Positions 18,173 through 26,564 of a DNA stretch of 64,000 nt are shown here, piece by piece. Source of the DNA: Planococcus halocryophilus (GTDB lineage: Bacteria > Bacillota > Bacilli > Bacillales_A > Planococcaceae); NCBI RefSeq assembly GCF_022489025.1, contig NZ_JAKVTG010000002.1, positions 124,001 to 188,000 of the forward strand. The letters run 5' to 3'. Position numbers and translations under genes: made by a program. Each line of letters opens with the position of its first letter. Within the stretch, counting starts at the first letter, position 1. The notes beneath the pieces were generated by a model. It was not told where the DNA came from. It saw only the letters and a list, made by a program, of their open reading frames with translations, and ran no database searches.

Positions 18173-18231
18173 TGAACCGCACCCTAAATGGTAGACACTT
18201 AAAAAAAGTTACTTCTTTAGGGTGCGGTTCA
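18173..18231. mobile_element. 59-bp palindromic remnant resembling IS150-type IS ends
   Basis: Perfect inverted repeat of 16 bp, TGAACCGCACCCTAAA ... TTTAGGGTGCGGTTCA, with only 27 bp between. It begins TG and ends CA, as IS3-family elements do, and the inner ACCCTAAATGGTAGACA resembles IS150-group ends (compare ACCCCAAAAAGTTAGACA, from memory). It looks like an IS deleted down to its ends. It cuts a terminator half (AACCAGCCACGAAGTCTC, 18152-18169) on its left and abuts the orphan SDR tail on its right. No obvious target duplication. Confidence 0.5.
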
Positions 18232-18459
18232 CTCGGAATCCGAGTAAATATGGTCCACCCAGGCGGAATCGAAACTGACATGGCCACTGGCGGCAAAGCC
18301 GTTCCTGCCTTTTACGATTCTGTCCCCTTAGGTCGTATTGGCCAACCCATTGAAATCGCAAAAGCAGTCGCCTTTCTCGCTTCTGACGACAGCTCTTATT
18401 GTACGGGCACGGAGATTGTTGTCGATGGTGGGATGACGCTTGGGGTTGCGGATGAGTGA
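18225..18459 (+). pseudogene. Orphan 3' tail of the SDR gene
   Basis: Positions 18225-18459 repeat 16687-16919, ending exactly at the SDR stop codon. The first 110 bp or so carry about nine differences, mostly synonymous. The last 125 bp are identical. The copy lacks the cofactor loop and catalytic Tyr/Lys, so any product from TTG 18172 would be inactive. The identical part suggests recent gene conversion or crossing-over. Confidence 0.88.
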
Positions 18460-18657
18460 GTGTCCCCCGACTATGAGTGGACTAAAAGCTCTCATACAAT
18501 AAATGAGTTTTGAAAGATTGCGTGATCTTTTATTTCTTATGCCGCTAATCACGAATTGAATAGAGAAAAATTTTATTACTAATGACTTTCTGGTGATGCC
18601 GCTACGATATTAACTTTTTGTACTTGTATCACGACGTTTTTTTCCATATATTTGGAT

Positions 18658-18750
18658 ATACTGTCCGAATTAGTCGAAATACTGTCCGATTTGTCTTAAA
18701 TACTGTCCAAATTGAACTGAATACTGTCCAAATCAACTCATTTACTAGCG
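18658..18750 (+). repeat. 21-bp periodic array, copy A
   Basis: Core ATACTGTCC at 18658, 18679, 18700 and 18721, plus a degenerate fifth unit TTACTAGCG at 18742; the period is exactly 21 bp. The 12-bp spacers vary. It is preceded by CCATATATTTGG, an imperfect CCA/TGG palindrome. The 610-bp gap 18460-19069 otherwise holds only the hairpin at 18802. Confidence 0.9.
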
Positions 18751-18801
18751 AACGAAATTTTTCAGAGGTCAATCAAGTTTTCTATAAAGAGATTCCCATT
18801 C

Positions 18802-18847
18802 AAAACAGCCACAGATACCTCTTCTCGAGAGATTTTGTGGCTATTTT
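18802..18847. terminator. Hairpin of the AGCCAC/GTGGCT type
   Basis: AAAACAGCCACAGAT...ATTTTGTGGCTATTTT stem. Similar AGCCAC-stem hairpins stand at 25528-25573 and, as a half, at 18152. Confidence 0.65.
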
Positions 18848-19069
18848 CATTCGACAACTACTCTTATACGTTCTTTCTTATTTTATAAACCCTTATAGTT
18901 GTCTTAATTAATAGAATAAAATGATAATTAAATGACATTTTAGTGAATTTATTGTATAATTCCTCTAACTATTTATAAGCACGGTATGTGATCCATGAGT
19001 AGAAATTAAAAAGCTATCAAGTCAGTTATGGAATTTTGGTTATCTGCACTTCGAAAAGGAGGAGTAACC

Positions 19070-20029
19070 ATGAAGAAAATACTCTCTATTGATGGCGGAG
19101 GCGTGCGCGGCGTAATCCCTGCACTTGTCTTAGCAGAAATTGAAAAACGTACAGGCAAACCCATCTCCGAGCTTTTTGACTTAATTGCGGGTACCTCGAC
19201 GGGCGGGCTTCTTACTTTGGGTCTTGTGAGCCCAAATAAAAATGCGACCGCCATGTATACGGCACGGGAACTGGTGCAGTTGTATGAAAATGAACGCAAA
19301 GTGATTTTTGCTAATTCGTTTGAACACCGACTCCTTTCACTTGGGGGACTCGTGGATGAGCGCTATCCTTCAACAGGAGCTGAATCTGTATTTCAGAAAT
19401 ATTTTGGTGAAACAAAACTTTCTGAAGCTTTGACGGACGTCATTATTACAAGCTACGAAATTGAAACCCGTACTTCTTGGTTTTTTAAAAGTAGGAAAGC
19501 CAAAATGAAAGATCAACAAAATCGAGATGCCTTTATGAAGGACATTGCGAGAGCAACTTCTGCAGCTCCAAGCTATTTCGAACCAAAGCAAATCAAAATG
19601 CACGACACATTTAGTTTTATTGATGGTGGTGTCTTTGCAAACAATCCCGCTATGTGTGCTTATGTTGAAGCTAAATGTACTTATTTAAACGAGGAAAACT
19701 TTTTAGTCGTTTCTTTAGGAACTGGAGAACAGCAAGATCCCATTTTATATAAAGATGCAAAAGATTGGGGTCTTGCCGAATGGGCCGGCCCCTTATTGAA
19801 TGTTGTATTTGATGGAGTCAGTGATACGGTTGATTACCAGCTTAAAAACCTTTTACCCCATCAAGAGGGTTTTGAGCGATATTATCGTTTCCAAACAAAT
19901 CTAAATACAGTGAGTGACAAACTGGATGACTCCTCAGATGAAAATTTCAAAGCATTGGTTGATTTAGCGAAAGATTTGATTGTACGGAATGACCTACAGA
20001 TTACGGCTTTATGTGAGCAGTTAAAATAA
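19070..20029 (+). CDS. Patatin-like phospholipase
   Basis: Patatin-fold lipid acyl hydrolase of 319 residues. The oxyanion loop DGGGVRGVIP (about 7-16), nucleophile GTSTGG (Ser about 40), and catalytic Asp in DGGVFANNP (about 184) are all present. Start ATG 19070 follows AAAAGGAGG; the upstream in-frame ATG 19028 lacks one. The architecture also resembles CapV effectors of CBASS, but no nucleotidyltransferase or other CBASS gene is nearby, so a housekeeping or orphan role is more likely. Confidence 0.88.
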   Translation: MKKILSIDGGGVRGVIPALVLAEIEKRTGKPISELFDLIAGTSTGGLLTLGLVSPNKNATAMYTARELVQLYENERKVIFANSFEHRLLSLGGLVDERYPSTGAESVFQKYFGETKLSEALTDVIITSYEIETRTSWFFKSRKAKMKDQQNRDAFMKDIARATSAAPSYFEPKQIKMHDTFSFIDGGVFANNPAMCAYVEAKCTYLNEENFLVVSLGTGEQQDPILYKDAKDWGLAEWAGPLLNVVFDGVSDTVDYQLKNLLPHQEGFERYYRFQTNLNTVSDKLDDSSDENFKALVDLAKDLIVRNDLQITALCEQLK

Positions 20030-20099
20030 ATTTTGTTTACTACATGAAAATGGCGCTGCTAGTGAGCGCTTTTTCTTTTTGAATTGTTGGGGAAGTGAC

Positions 20100-20135
20100 A
20101 AGAGCATGGCTTGAGTGAATTCAAGCCATGCTCTT
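20100..20135. terminator. Perfect hairpin between convergent genes
   Basis: AAGAGCATGGCTTGA / TCAAGCCATGCTCTT with T-run. A smaller hairpin (GCGCT...AGCGC, TTTTT) at about 20052-20076 precedes it and fits the lipase gene. Confidence 0.85.
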
Positions 20136-20153
20136 TTTCGCATATTCTTTTGT

Positions 20154-20456
20154 TCAATTTAATGTTTTTTCATCGCTTGAAAGATTGAATGTAAAGGGAT
20201 AAATTATCAAAAATATAATAACTAATACAACAGCGAACATAAGAACTTGTGGCACGCTAATGTCAAAGATCATACCAACAGTGATAATAAGAAATGCAGG
20301 TAAAAAGTTCAGTATAGCTGTTGCAGGTTTAGACTTAACTACAATGTATTGAGTAGTTCCGCAATAAGGGCAGTTAGCTTTATTAGTTAATTTAAACGTA
20401 TTTGAAACTATTTTTTTCCACGGCCATTTTTGACCACAATTTTCACAAGTTGGCAT
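20154..20456 (-). CDS. TIGR04104-type zinc-finger membrane protein
   Basis: From ATG 20456 the protein is 100 residues long. It has CENC (about 4-7) and CPYC (about 29-32) separated by some 20 residues, the cxxc_20_cxxc pattern, then two membrane segments (about 46-62 and 68-86). It probably binds one zinc. It lies 4 bp after a small membrane-protein gene, so the two form an operon. The longer frame to 20522 overlaps that gene and is less likely. Confidence 0.7.
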   Translation of the reverse strand: MPTCENCGQKWPWKKIVSNTFKLTNKANCPYCGTTQYIVVKSKPATAILNFLPAFLIITVGMIFDISVPQVLMFAVVLVIIFLIIYPFTFNLSSDEKTLN

Positions 20457-20460
20457 GATT

Positions 20461-20736
20461 TCACTCCTCCTTAAATTCATTTTCTCGATTAGCTGTTTGC
20501 ATATAGCGAGTAAAGTAAGCACCGGAGATTAGCAATGCCACGGTTAGCGCCATAGTGAACACACCAAGAAAGTTTAACCAATAGCCGGCTAAGTTAACGA
20601 CACTGATTAGTAAAAAACAAATCGCTGGCACACTACTTTTGAGATCTGTATTGGTTGTTTCTTTCGTTTTTATGATTTTATTGATTGAAATGCCTAATGC
20701 CACGATTGCTAGTAAAGTGAATATGATTGGCCACAA
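20461..20736 (-). CDS. Hypothetical three-TM protein, TTG start
   Basis: 91 residues, three hydrophobic segments (2-18, about 36-52, 56-75). TTG 20736 is 8 nt after GGGAGG. Its 5' end and upstream region (about 370 bp) recur in degraded form at 25097-25470, where the second codon is a stop. Unknown function; coupled to the zinc-finger protein. Confidence 0.6.
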   Translation of the reverse strand: MWPIIFTLLAIVALGISINKIIKTKETTNTDLKSSVPAICFLLISVVNLAGYWLNFLGVFTMALTVALLISGAYFTRYMQTANRENEFKEE

Positions 20737-20901
20737 AATAGCACCTCCCTTTATTTCCTATAGCTGTATTTACGAGTCGAATGAAGAGAAGTTTCGGATT
20801 TTGTAGAGGTTTTATTGCTAGAAACTCTATATGTGGTGTGAAATTCTTTTGCAATCAACGCTTTCTACTTATTTCACGTGGTTTTTTCCAGTTAATTGGA
20901 T

Positions 20902-20994
20902 ATACTGTCGAGTTTAATAGAAATACTGTCCGTTTCACAGCAAATACTGTCCAAATGAGGATGAATACTGTCCAAATCACACCATTTACTAGCG
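20902..20994 (+). repeat. 21-bp periodic array, copy B
   Basis: Cores at 20902 (ATACTGTCG), 20923, 20944, 20965 (ATACTGTCC) and degenerate 20986 (TTACTAGCG); exact 21-bp period. Preceded by the imperfect palindrome CCAGTTAATTGG at 20888-20899. Confidence 0.92.
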
Positions 20995-21067
20995 AATGAA
21001 GTTTTTGCAAGATCAATTTAAAGTCCGGACACAGTTCGCTGTAAAACCTTACCTATTTATCCACAAA

Positions 21068-21114
21068 AAAGCACTCCGTTTAGAACTCTAGATCAGCTCT
21101 AAACGGAGTGCTTT
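21068..21114 (-). terminator. Terminator of the OpuC-type operon
   Basis: AAAGCACTCCGTTTAGA / TCTAAACGGAGTGCTTT hairpin; T-rich on the minus side. Confidence 0.85.
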
Positions 21115-21115
21115 G

Positions 21116-22021
21116 TTACTCTTCTTCCAAAAAGTCATTTTCAACAAGCCAGTCGTAAGCAACTACAGAAACACTTTGCCCTTCAATGTCGACGAGATAA
21201 TTTAGTTCTCTCATAATGTCACTGTTTAGGCTTTCTGCCAAACGAGCAGTAATTTCTTCAATTTCGGGATATTTTTCAAATACCTCTTGATTGATCGCGA
21301 CGGCTGCTCGGTACGGTGGAAAGAATCGTTGGTCGTCTTCTAACACTACTAAGTCATAGTTTCTGATTGTAGCGTCTGTTTCAAAGGCTACTGAAACGTC
21401 AACTTGCTCGTTGTTCAATGTTCTTTGCGTCAACCCTAAGTCCATTTGACGCACTTGGCCAGAACCAAATTCAAAACCATATGTCTCTTCTACGCCTGGC
21501 AAACCGTCTGTACGATTCGCAAACTCGGCATCGGCAGCCATCGTCAACTCTCCAGGATTTTCATTAATATAGTCCGAAAGATCACTGATGGATTTGATGC
21601 CGAGCTCTTCTGACTGCTCACTTCTCATGGCAAGCGCATAGGTGTTGTTGACACCCGACATATTCATCCAGTGGATATCGTTTTTGATATCATTTTCTTT
21701 TACCTTTTCAAAAGCAGCATCGGGGTCAGCGATGGATTCTTCGCCCATATACGTAATGAGTGCCGTTCCTGTGTATTCCCACATCATGTCTACTTGGCCG
21801 TTTTCTAGCGCTGAGCGAACGACACTACTGCCGAGGTTGTTCATTTGGTTGACTTTAAAGCCTTCATCTACTAATAAGAACGCCGTCATCTCTGACAGTA
21901 AGTATTGTTCCGTATAGTTTTTGCCCCCTACCGTCACTTCTTTTCCGGTCACGCCTATTCCTGAACAGGCCGACAAGATCACCGCAGTAATCAGCAGAGG
22001 GATCAGTTTGAGTAAGTTCAT
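21116..22021 (-). CDS. Glycine betaine/choline-type ABC transporter, substrate-binding lipoprotein
   Basis: Lipoprotein signal ending LSACSG (Cys about 20), then TVGGKNYTEQYLLSEM, the OpuAC/ProX-type start, and DMMWEYTGTALITYMGEE in the binding cleft. Captures quaternary amine osmolytes outside the membrane. Last gene of a four-gene minus-strand operon permease-ATPase-permease-binding protein, the OpuB/OpuC order. Whether it prefers choline, betaine or carnitine cannot be read from the sequence. Confidence 0.88.
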   Translation of the reverse strand: MNLLKLIPLLITAVILSACSGIGVTGKEVTVGGKNYTEQYLLSEMTAFLLVDEGFKVNQMNNLGSSVVRSALENGQVDMMWEYTGTALITYMGEESIADPDAAFEKVKENDIKNDIHWMNMSGVNNTYALAMRSEQSEELGIKSISDLSDYINENPGELTMAADAEFANRTDGLPGVEETYGFEFGSGQVRQMDLGLTQRTLNNEQVDVSVAFETDATIRNYDLVVLEDDQRFFPPYRAAVAINQEVFEKYPEIEEITARLAESLNSDIMRELNYLVDIEGQSVSVVAYDWLVENDFLEEE

Positions 22022-22051
22022 AACAAATTTCGATACCTCCTATCCTTATCG

Positions 22052-22789
22052 CTAAGCTTTCTCAATACGCCTTGATCCTTTTGGCACGACGATATATTCG
22101 ATTTTACGTAAAATATAATCAGCTAAAATCGCCAATAAAGTCACAGGGATAGCTCCGGAAATTAGGAAGCCGTTATCAAATAAGTTTATCCCGGTAAAGA
22201 TCCAAACGCCAAGTCCACCTGCTCCAACCACATAAGCTAAAGCTGCTGTACCAATATTCAAGACAACAGCCGTCCGGATGCCGGCAAGAATGGAGTAAGC
22301 CGAATTAGGAAGTTCGACGCGAAATAAAATCTGATGGGGTTTCATCCCCATCCCTTTTGCCGCATCGATCATGTTCTTATCAATAGAGTCGATGCCTGCT
22401 ACTGTGTTTCTGAAAATTGGCAGAATCGAATAAATAAACAGCGCAAAAACGGCAGATTTAAAACCGATACCTAAAATACTAATCATCAATGCCAGAACTG
22501 CTAGACTGGGAATCGTTTGCCCCAAATTGGCGACATTGGAAACCAGCCATTCGGCTTTTTTGAATTTGGGTCTAGTGATGAGAATGCCCGCTGGTACTGC
22601 TACCAAAATGGCGAGAATTGAAGAGACCAGTACTAAAACAATATGCTGCCTCAGCAACACCAAAAATGTTCCTGATTGAGTAAAGATGTAGTCAAAATAA
22701 CTATTGGCAATCGCCCAAATGAAAAATGTGGCGACCAATGCATAAAGCGTGTATTTGACAATATTGCCTATCCATTTTTTACGGTTCAC
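22052..22789 (-). CDS. OpuC-type ABC transporter permease (OpuCD-like)
   Basis: Inner-membrane component with five or six TM segments. The EAA loop, DAAKGMGMKPHQILFRVELP, contacts the ATPase. It has VGAGGLGVWIFTGI near residue 190. Four bp downstream of the ATPase gene. Paired with the permease at 23805-24458, with which it shares the loop; the two likely form a heterodimer. Confidence 0.87.
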   Translation of the reverse strand: MNRKKWIGNIVKYTLYALVATFFIWAIANSYFDYIFTQSGTFLVLLRQHIVLVLVSSILAILVAVPAGILITRPKFKKAEWLVSNVANLGQTIPSLAVLALMISILGIGFKSAVFALFIYSILPIFRNTVAGIDSIDKNMIDAAKGMGMKPHQILFRVELPNSAYSILAGIRTAVVLNIGTAALAYVVGAGGLGVWIFTGINLFDNGFLISGAIPVTLLAILADYILRKIEYIVVPKGSRRIEKA

Positions 22790-22793
22790 CGAA

Positions 22794-23786
22794 TCACCCT
22801 TCCTGAGATGCGGACATTTTCCCTTTTATTTCGAAATGCAGGTATTTTTGCACAAGATCGATTGTAATCGTGCCAATATTTTCATCCTGATCGTTTTTCA
22901 CAACTACTTGATCTGCTTCTTGATTCATCAGCATGGACAACGTATTGCGTAAATCTTGATGGATATTGATCGTTTTCGTATCTTGAACCGATTCGTCAAC
23001 CGGACCGAGTCCAATGATTGTTTGTAAATCTTCTACCGTGTGTAAACTTAAACTTTTAATGGCACGGTCTTTGCCAAAAAATTGAGAGACAAATTCATTT
23101 TTGGGATGTGACAGCATTTTTGAAGGTGTATCAAATTGCATAATTTCTCCGTTGCGCAAAAGTACGATTTTATCGGCCATTTTGATCGCTTCGTCGATAT
23201 CATGGCTAACAAAAAGAATCGTTTTTTTCACTTCACGCTGAATCTGTAGAAACTCTTCTTGTATCTTGTCTCGAATAATTGGATCAAGTGCCCCAAATGG
23301 TTCATCCATCAACATAACCGGAGGGTCAGCCGCAAGTGCACGCACTACACCGATACGCTGCTGCTGGCCACCTGATAATTCATGCGGATAACGCTTGCCG
23401 TAGTCTTTAGCATCTAATCCAATCAGCTTCATCAAATATTCAAAGCGTTCTCGCTTTTCTTTTTTGCTCCATCCTAAAAGATCTGGAACGAGCATAACGT
23501 TTTCTTCAATTGTCATATTAGGAAAAAGCCCGTTACTTTGAATGACATAACCAATTTTCCTTCTCAATTCGATGGCATCTAAATCTTTGGAGTTTTCATT
23601 ATTAATAATGATTTCGCCTTCTGAAATAGATTCCAACCGGTTGACCATTCGTAACAGCGTTGTTTTTCCACAGCCGGAAGGGCCGAGCAACACGACGATT
23701 TTTCCTTCTTCAACGGTAAAATCAACATCGTTGACAGCTACGATCTCTTCTCCGTATCGTTTTGTAACATTCTTAAATGAAATCAT
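22794..23786 (-). CDS. OpuC-type ABC transporter ATPase with C-terminal CBS region
   Basis: ATP-binding subunit. Walker A GPSGCGKTT (about 33-41), Q-loop, signature LSGGQQQR (about 138), Walker B VMLMDEP, and the H-loop VSHD. After the ATPase core, residues 245-325 form a CBS-like regulatory extension (NTLSMLMNQEADQVVVKNDQ). In OpuA the CBS pair senses ionic strength or c-di-AMP; here only one clear CBS unit is seen, so regulation may be partial. Confidence 0.88.
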   Translation of the reverse strand: MISFKNVTKRYGEEIVAVNDVDFTVEEGKIVVLLGPSGCGKTTLLRMVNRLESISEGEIIINNENSKDLDAIELRRKIGYVIQSNGLFPNMTIEENVMLVPDLLGWSKKEKRERFEYLMKLIGLDAKDYGKRYPHELSGGQQQRIGVVRALAADPPVMLMDEPFGALDPIIRDKIQEEFLQIQREVKKTILFVSHDIDEAIKMADKIVLLRNGEIMQFDTPSKMLSHPKNEFVSQFFGKDRAIKSLSLHTVEDLQTIIGLGPVDESVQDTKTINIHQDLRNTLSMLMNQEADQVVVKNDQDENIGTITIDLVQKYLHFEIKGKMSASQEG

Positions 23787-23804
23787 ATGCTCACCTCTCT
23801 AGAG

Positions 23805-24458
23805 TTAATCGGTTAACGCTTTGATGGTAAAACGTTTTTGAATCAATAATAAGATGGAATCTGCAATGATGGCGAGTATCGCAACAGCGATAGAGCCACT
23901 GATGATCAAGTAATTGTCACCTCTGCTAATTCCTTGTGTAATTAAAACCCCGAGACCGCCAGCGCCGATATACGAAGCGATGACGGCTATCCCAATATTC
24001 ATAATGACGGCCGTTCGTACGCCTGCCATAATAACGGGCATGGCATTTGGAATTTCGACACGTAACAAACGCTGATGCGTTTTCATGCCCATGCCAATCG
24101 CTGCATCGCGCATTTCTGGATTGACGTTTTTGATGCCGGTATACGTATTACGGATAATTGGCAGTTGTGAATACAATACGAGCGCAACAAAAGCTGGCAC
24201 AAAGCCAATTCCTTGATTGATAAGAGAAAAAATAGGAATCATTACTCCAAAAAGTGCAATGCTAGGAATTGTTAATGTAATAGAAGCAATTTGAAGAACT
24301 GTGTCTGCTAGATACTGGTTCGTGGTCAAGTAAATACCGAGCGGAATACCAATTAAGAGTGCCACGACAATTGCTAGAGAAACTAGCACAGCGTGATCAA
24401 TTGTTAGCTCTAAAATACGAGGAGCGTTTACCTCAAGAAACCGGAGCCACTTTTCCAT
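23805..24458 (-). CDS. OpuC-type ABC transporter permease (OpuCB-like)
   Basis: First gene of the operon. About five TM segments. EAA loop RDAAIGMGMKTHQRLLRVEI is nearly the same as in the second permease, and GAGGLGVLITQGISRGDNYL follows. AAGGGAGGTG upstream of the ATG. A large non-coding stretch lies upstream and must carry the promoter. Confidence 0.87.
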   Translation of the reverse strand: MEKWLRFLEVNAPRILELTIDHAVLVSLAIVVALLIGIPLGIYLTTNQYLADTVLQIASITLTIPSIALFGVMIPIFSLINQGIGFVPAFVALVLYSQLPIIRNTYTGIKNVNPEMRDAAIGMGMKTHQRLLRVEIPNAMPVIMAGVRTAVIMNIGIAVIASYIGAGGLGVLITQGISRGDNYLIISGSIAVAILAIIADSILLLIQKRFTIKALTD

Positions 24459-24820
24459 TAAAACACCTCCCTTCTATGATCAGAAATTACTAGCTGAATT
24501 AGAACTTGATTCGACAGCTGTACTTGTTAAAAAGTATTAATCTTCTTTAAAAAAATAAGACGACTTAAGAGCACGGAAAACCCGCTGTACTCATAAGCAA
24601 TCTAAGCCGTACTCTTTGAATATTCATGCATAATAATTGTCTTTATTTTTCGTAAATCCTAAACCATTCGAATTTTCTATTTATTTAACGCATAAAAAGA
24701 CCTGTTAAATTGTTACTGTTGGGAAATTATGTTTCTTTGATATTTTTTTAAGTATAACATACTTTTCAGGGTCATTTTTTTACCGATAGGCTTCACACGG
24801 GTGATTCACCCACTTGTCAG

Positions 24821-24867
24821 TCCAATAAAAAAGGCTTCCGACCTTCCCGAAAGTCCTTTTTATTGGA
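24821..24867. terminator. Hairpin
   Basis: TCCAATAAAAAAGGCTT / AAGTCCTTTTTATTGGA stem; U-rich on either strand. Confidence 0.65.
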
Positions 24868-24872
24868 CTCAA

Positions 24873-25075
24873 TTATTTATCTAATCCTATCGACTTTCTA
24901 TACCCTTTCAAACAGGTTTTCTTAGAAGGGCTACCCATCTTCATCAGGCGGTGCCAGTTCGGATAAATAGGTGCCGGACGCGCGGTGGATTTGACCTGGC
25001 CATGTTCTTCTTGTGTTAGTTTTATTTCATACGAGGCGATGTGATTGGTTGATACATGTTAGAATATCTCTTCGT
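24873..25075 (-). pseudogene. Decayed C-terminal fragment of an aldo/keto reductase
   Basis: The minus strand reads NHIASYEIKLTQEEHGQVKS, then ARPAPIYPNWHRLMKMGSPS and a C-terminal KGYRKSIGLDK before a stop. It is clearly homologous to the end of the reductase at 26565-27635 (IASFEIQLTQEEHDRIESVA, PVPIYPNWHRAMNS). Upstream of Asn the frame is broken by stops, and a 4-residue deletion is visible. It is a relic of a paralogue, not a gene. Confidence 0.75.
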
Positions 25076-25096
25076 TAAACTCCTCTAACGTCAGTG

Positions 25097-25470
25097 TTTC
25101 TTTCATCTTTTTTATGATTTTATTAAGTAAGATGCCTAATGCTACGATTGCTAGTAAAGTGAACTTGATTAGTTACAAAAATAGCACATCCTTTCATTTC
25201 CTATATCCGTATTTACGAGTTAAATGAAGAGAAATTCCGGATTTTGTAGTGGTTTTATTGCCACAGATTTCGTATGTGATGTGAAATTCTTTTGAAATCA
25301 ATGCTTTCTACTTATTTCACATGATTTATTTCCAGTTAATTGGATATACTGTCGAGTTTAATAGAAATACTGTCCGTTTCACAGCAAATACTGTCCAAAT
25401 GGGAATGAATACTGTCCAAATCACACCATTTACTAGCGAATGAAGTTTTTGCGTGGTCAATTTAAAGTTG
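25097..25470. repeat. Degraded second copy of the 20657-21028 block
   Basis: About 370 bp align with 20657-21028 at high identity: the first 25 or so codons of the 91-residue protein gene, its RBS and upstream region, and array copy C. The start here reads TTG TAA, so nothing is made. This explains why arrays B and C are nearly identical. Confidence 0.8.
25346..25438 (+). repeat. 21-bp periodic array, copy C
   Basis: Cores at 25346, 25367, 25388, 25409 and degenerate 25430. It differs from copy B at only a few spacer bases (GGGAATGA for GAGGATGA). Preceded by CCAGTTAATTGG. Confidence 0.92.
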
Positions 25471-25527
25471 TGAATTAGTTTCCCCCATTAAAATCTGTCA
25501 TAGATTGTCTAAAATAAAACCGAATTA

Positions 25528-25573
25528 AAACCAGCCACAAAAAGCTCTTTAAAAGAGACTTTGTGGCTGGTTT
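25528..25573 (-). terminator. Terminator of the TspO-like gene
   Basis: AAACCAGCCACAAA...TTTGTGGCTGGTTT with an inner AGCTCTTTAAAAGAGACT; the perfect outer stem is 14 bp. Confidence 0.85.
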
Positions 25574-25586
25574 CATTTAATTACTT

Positions 25587-26396
25587 TTATTCATTGGTTT
25601 TCGGAAAAAGCCCTTTATCATTTTTAACAAACGTCCATGCACTCGCAATCAGCAATAAGACAATCCCGGCTACTAAAACTGCTTGAATCGTTGTTGCCAT
25701 CGTTGCATCTAATACACCGCTCGCGTACGCGCTATAGATACCAAAAAAAGCCCATGCGATCGGAAGTGGAAATGCGGCGTTTTTGTATAGGGCCAAGTAG
25801 AAAAACACAAATCCAATAGCAACAAACAAAATGACGATTGTCCAAATCGAATCAGAAAATCCAAATCCGTCCCACTGTTGCTGCACTAAAAATAGAGATG
25901 TGTTAACGATTGTCGCGATAAAGACCCATGAGCTGTAAAGCGTAAAACTAATTCCTGCCAGCGTACTTGGAAATTCCGAGCGATTGTTCGTGATTCTTTT
26001 GACGATCAAGATTAATGAGAACAGTAGCCCCAAAATCAACAGCGTTGAAATCCCGAGTAGTTCGTATGAGAACACGATAATCCACGCCATATTGAATACA
26101 GCACTGGCGATAAATAAGGGCGACACCAATCGAATAAGCTTGCTTACATGTTGATTTTTTCGTTTAATAAAGAAATAAATTAATGTCACCAGCAGCAAGG
26201 TATAAATCACGCCCCAAATTGAAAACGTGAATGGTGCTGGGGAGATGAGCGTCATGTATTTGTCTGACAGATTTTTTTGACTCATGCCATTAAAAAATCC
26301 AGACGACCCCAGATAGTTCACCCCTAAAGTTAGGAAATAAAAAACTAAATTTAAAATGGAGAACAGCTTTGTGTTCTTGAGTGTTTTTTCATCCAT
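25587..26396 (-). CDS. TspO/MBR-related tryptophan-rich membrane protein
   Basis: 269 residues from ATG 26396 (after AGGAGGCGC; the longer frame to 26495 spans a terminator). Eight or so membrane segments. APFTFSIWGVIYTLL, with its Pro and Trp residues, and WVFIATIVN resemble the TspO/MBR family in an extended form. In this branch the function is unknown; TspO proteins bind tetrapyrroles and cholesterol. Confidence 0.65.
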   Translation of the reverse strand: MDEKTLKNTKLFSILNLVFYFLTLGVNYLGSSGFFNGMSQKNLSDKYMTLISPAPFTFSIWGVIYTLLLVTLIYFFIKRKNQHVSKLIRLVSPLFIASAVFNMAWIIVFSYELLGISTLLILGLLFSLILIVKRITNNRSEFPSTLAGISFTLYSSWVFIATIVNTSLFLVQQQWDGFGFSDSIWTIVILFVAIGFVFFYLALYKNAAFPLPIAWAFFGIYSAYASGVLDATMATTIQAVLVAGIVLLLIASAWTFVKNDKGLFPKTNE

Positions 26397-26443
26397 GCGG
26401 ATTGCGCCTCCTGATTTGTAGTTTTTATTTGACGAACAAGTCT

Positions 26444-26486
26444 TAAAAAAAGACTGCCAGCTTTTAAATGACTCGCAGTCTTTTTG
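26444..26486 (-). terminator. Terminator of aldo/keto reductase gene
   Basis: AAAAAGACTGC...GCAGTCTTTTTTT hairpin on the minus strand, between the reductase and the TspO-like gene. Confidence 0.8.
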
Positions 26487-26564
26487 GGTACTCATTATAG
26501 TATAAGAATTCCCTAGTATCTTCTTAATTAAACCACACTTCTTTTATTTCCCTGACTTTATCAA

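Larger units (their letters stand above)
24459..25586. other. 1.1-kb mosaic intergenic stretch
   Basis: No intact gene. From left to right: the opu promoter region, a hairpin at 24821-24867, a degraded aldo/keto reductase tail (24873-25075), a degraded head of the 91-residue membrane-protein gene (about 25097-25180), the 21-bp array copy C, and a terminator. Each decayed piece has an intact relative within this window. Confidence 0.8.

Noticed and set aside
18172..18459. SDR-like protein of 95 residues
   Set aside because: Lacks the cofactor loop and catalytic Tyr/Lys; its first codons lie in the IS-like palindrome. It is a gene tail.
18618..18911. Reading frame over array A with a 7-residue repeat (NTVQIEL-like); similar frame at 20781-20999
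   Set aside because: A 21-bp DNA period keeps any frame open. Core codons are identical even at third positions, no good RBS precedes them, and copy C carries upstream stops, so the peptide is not supported.
19070..20029. CBASS system
   Set aside because: Only the patatin-like candidate effector is present; flanking genes are a pseudogene with repeats and a zinc-finger membrane protein.
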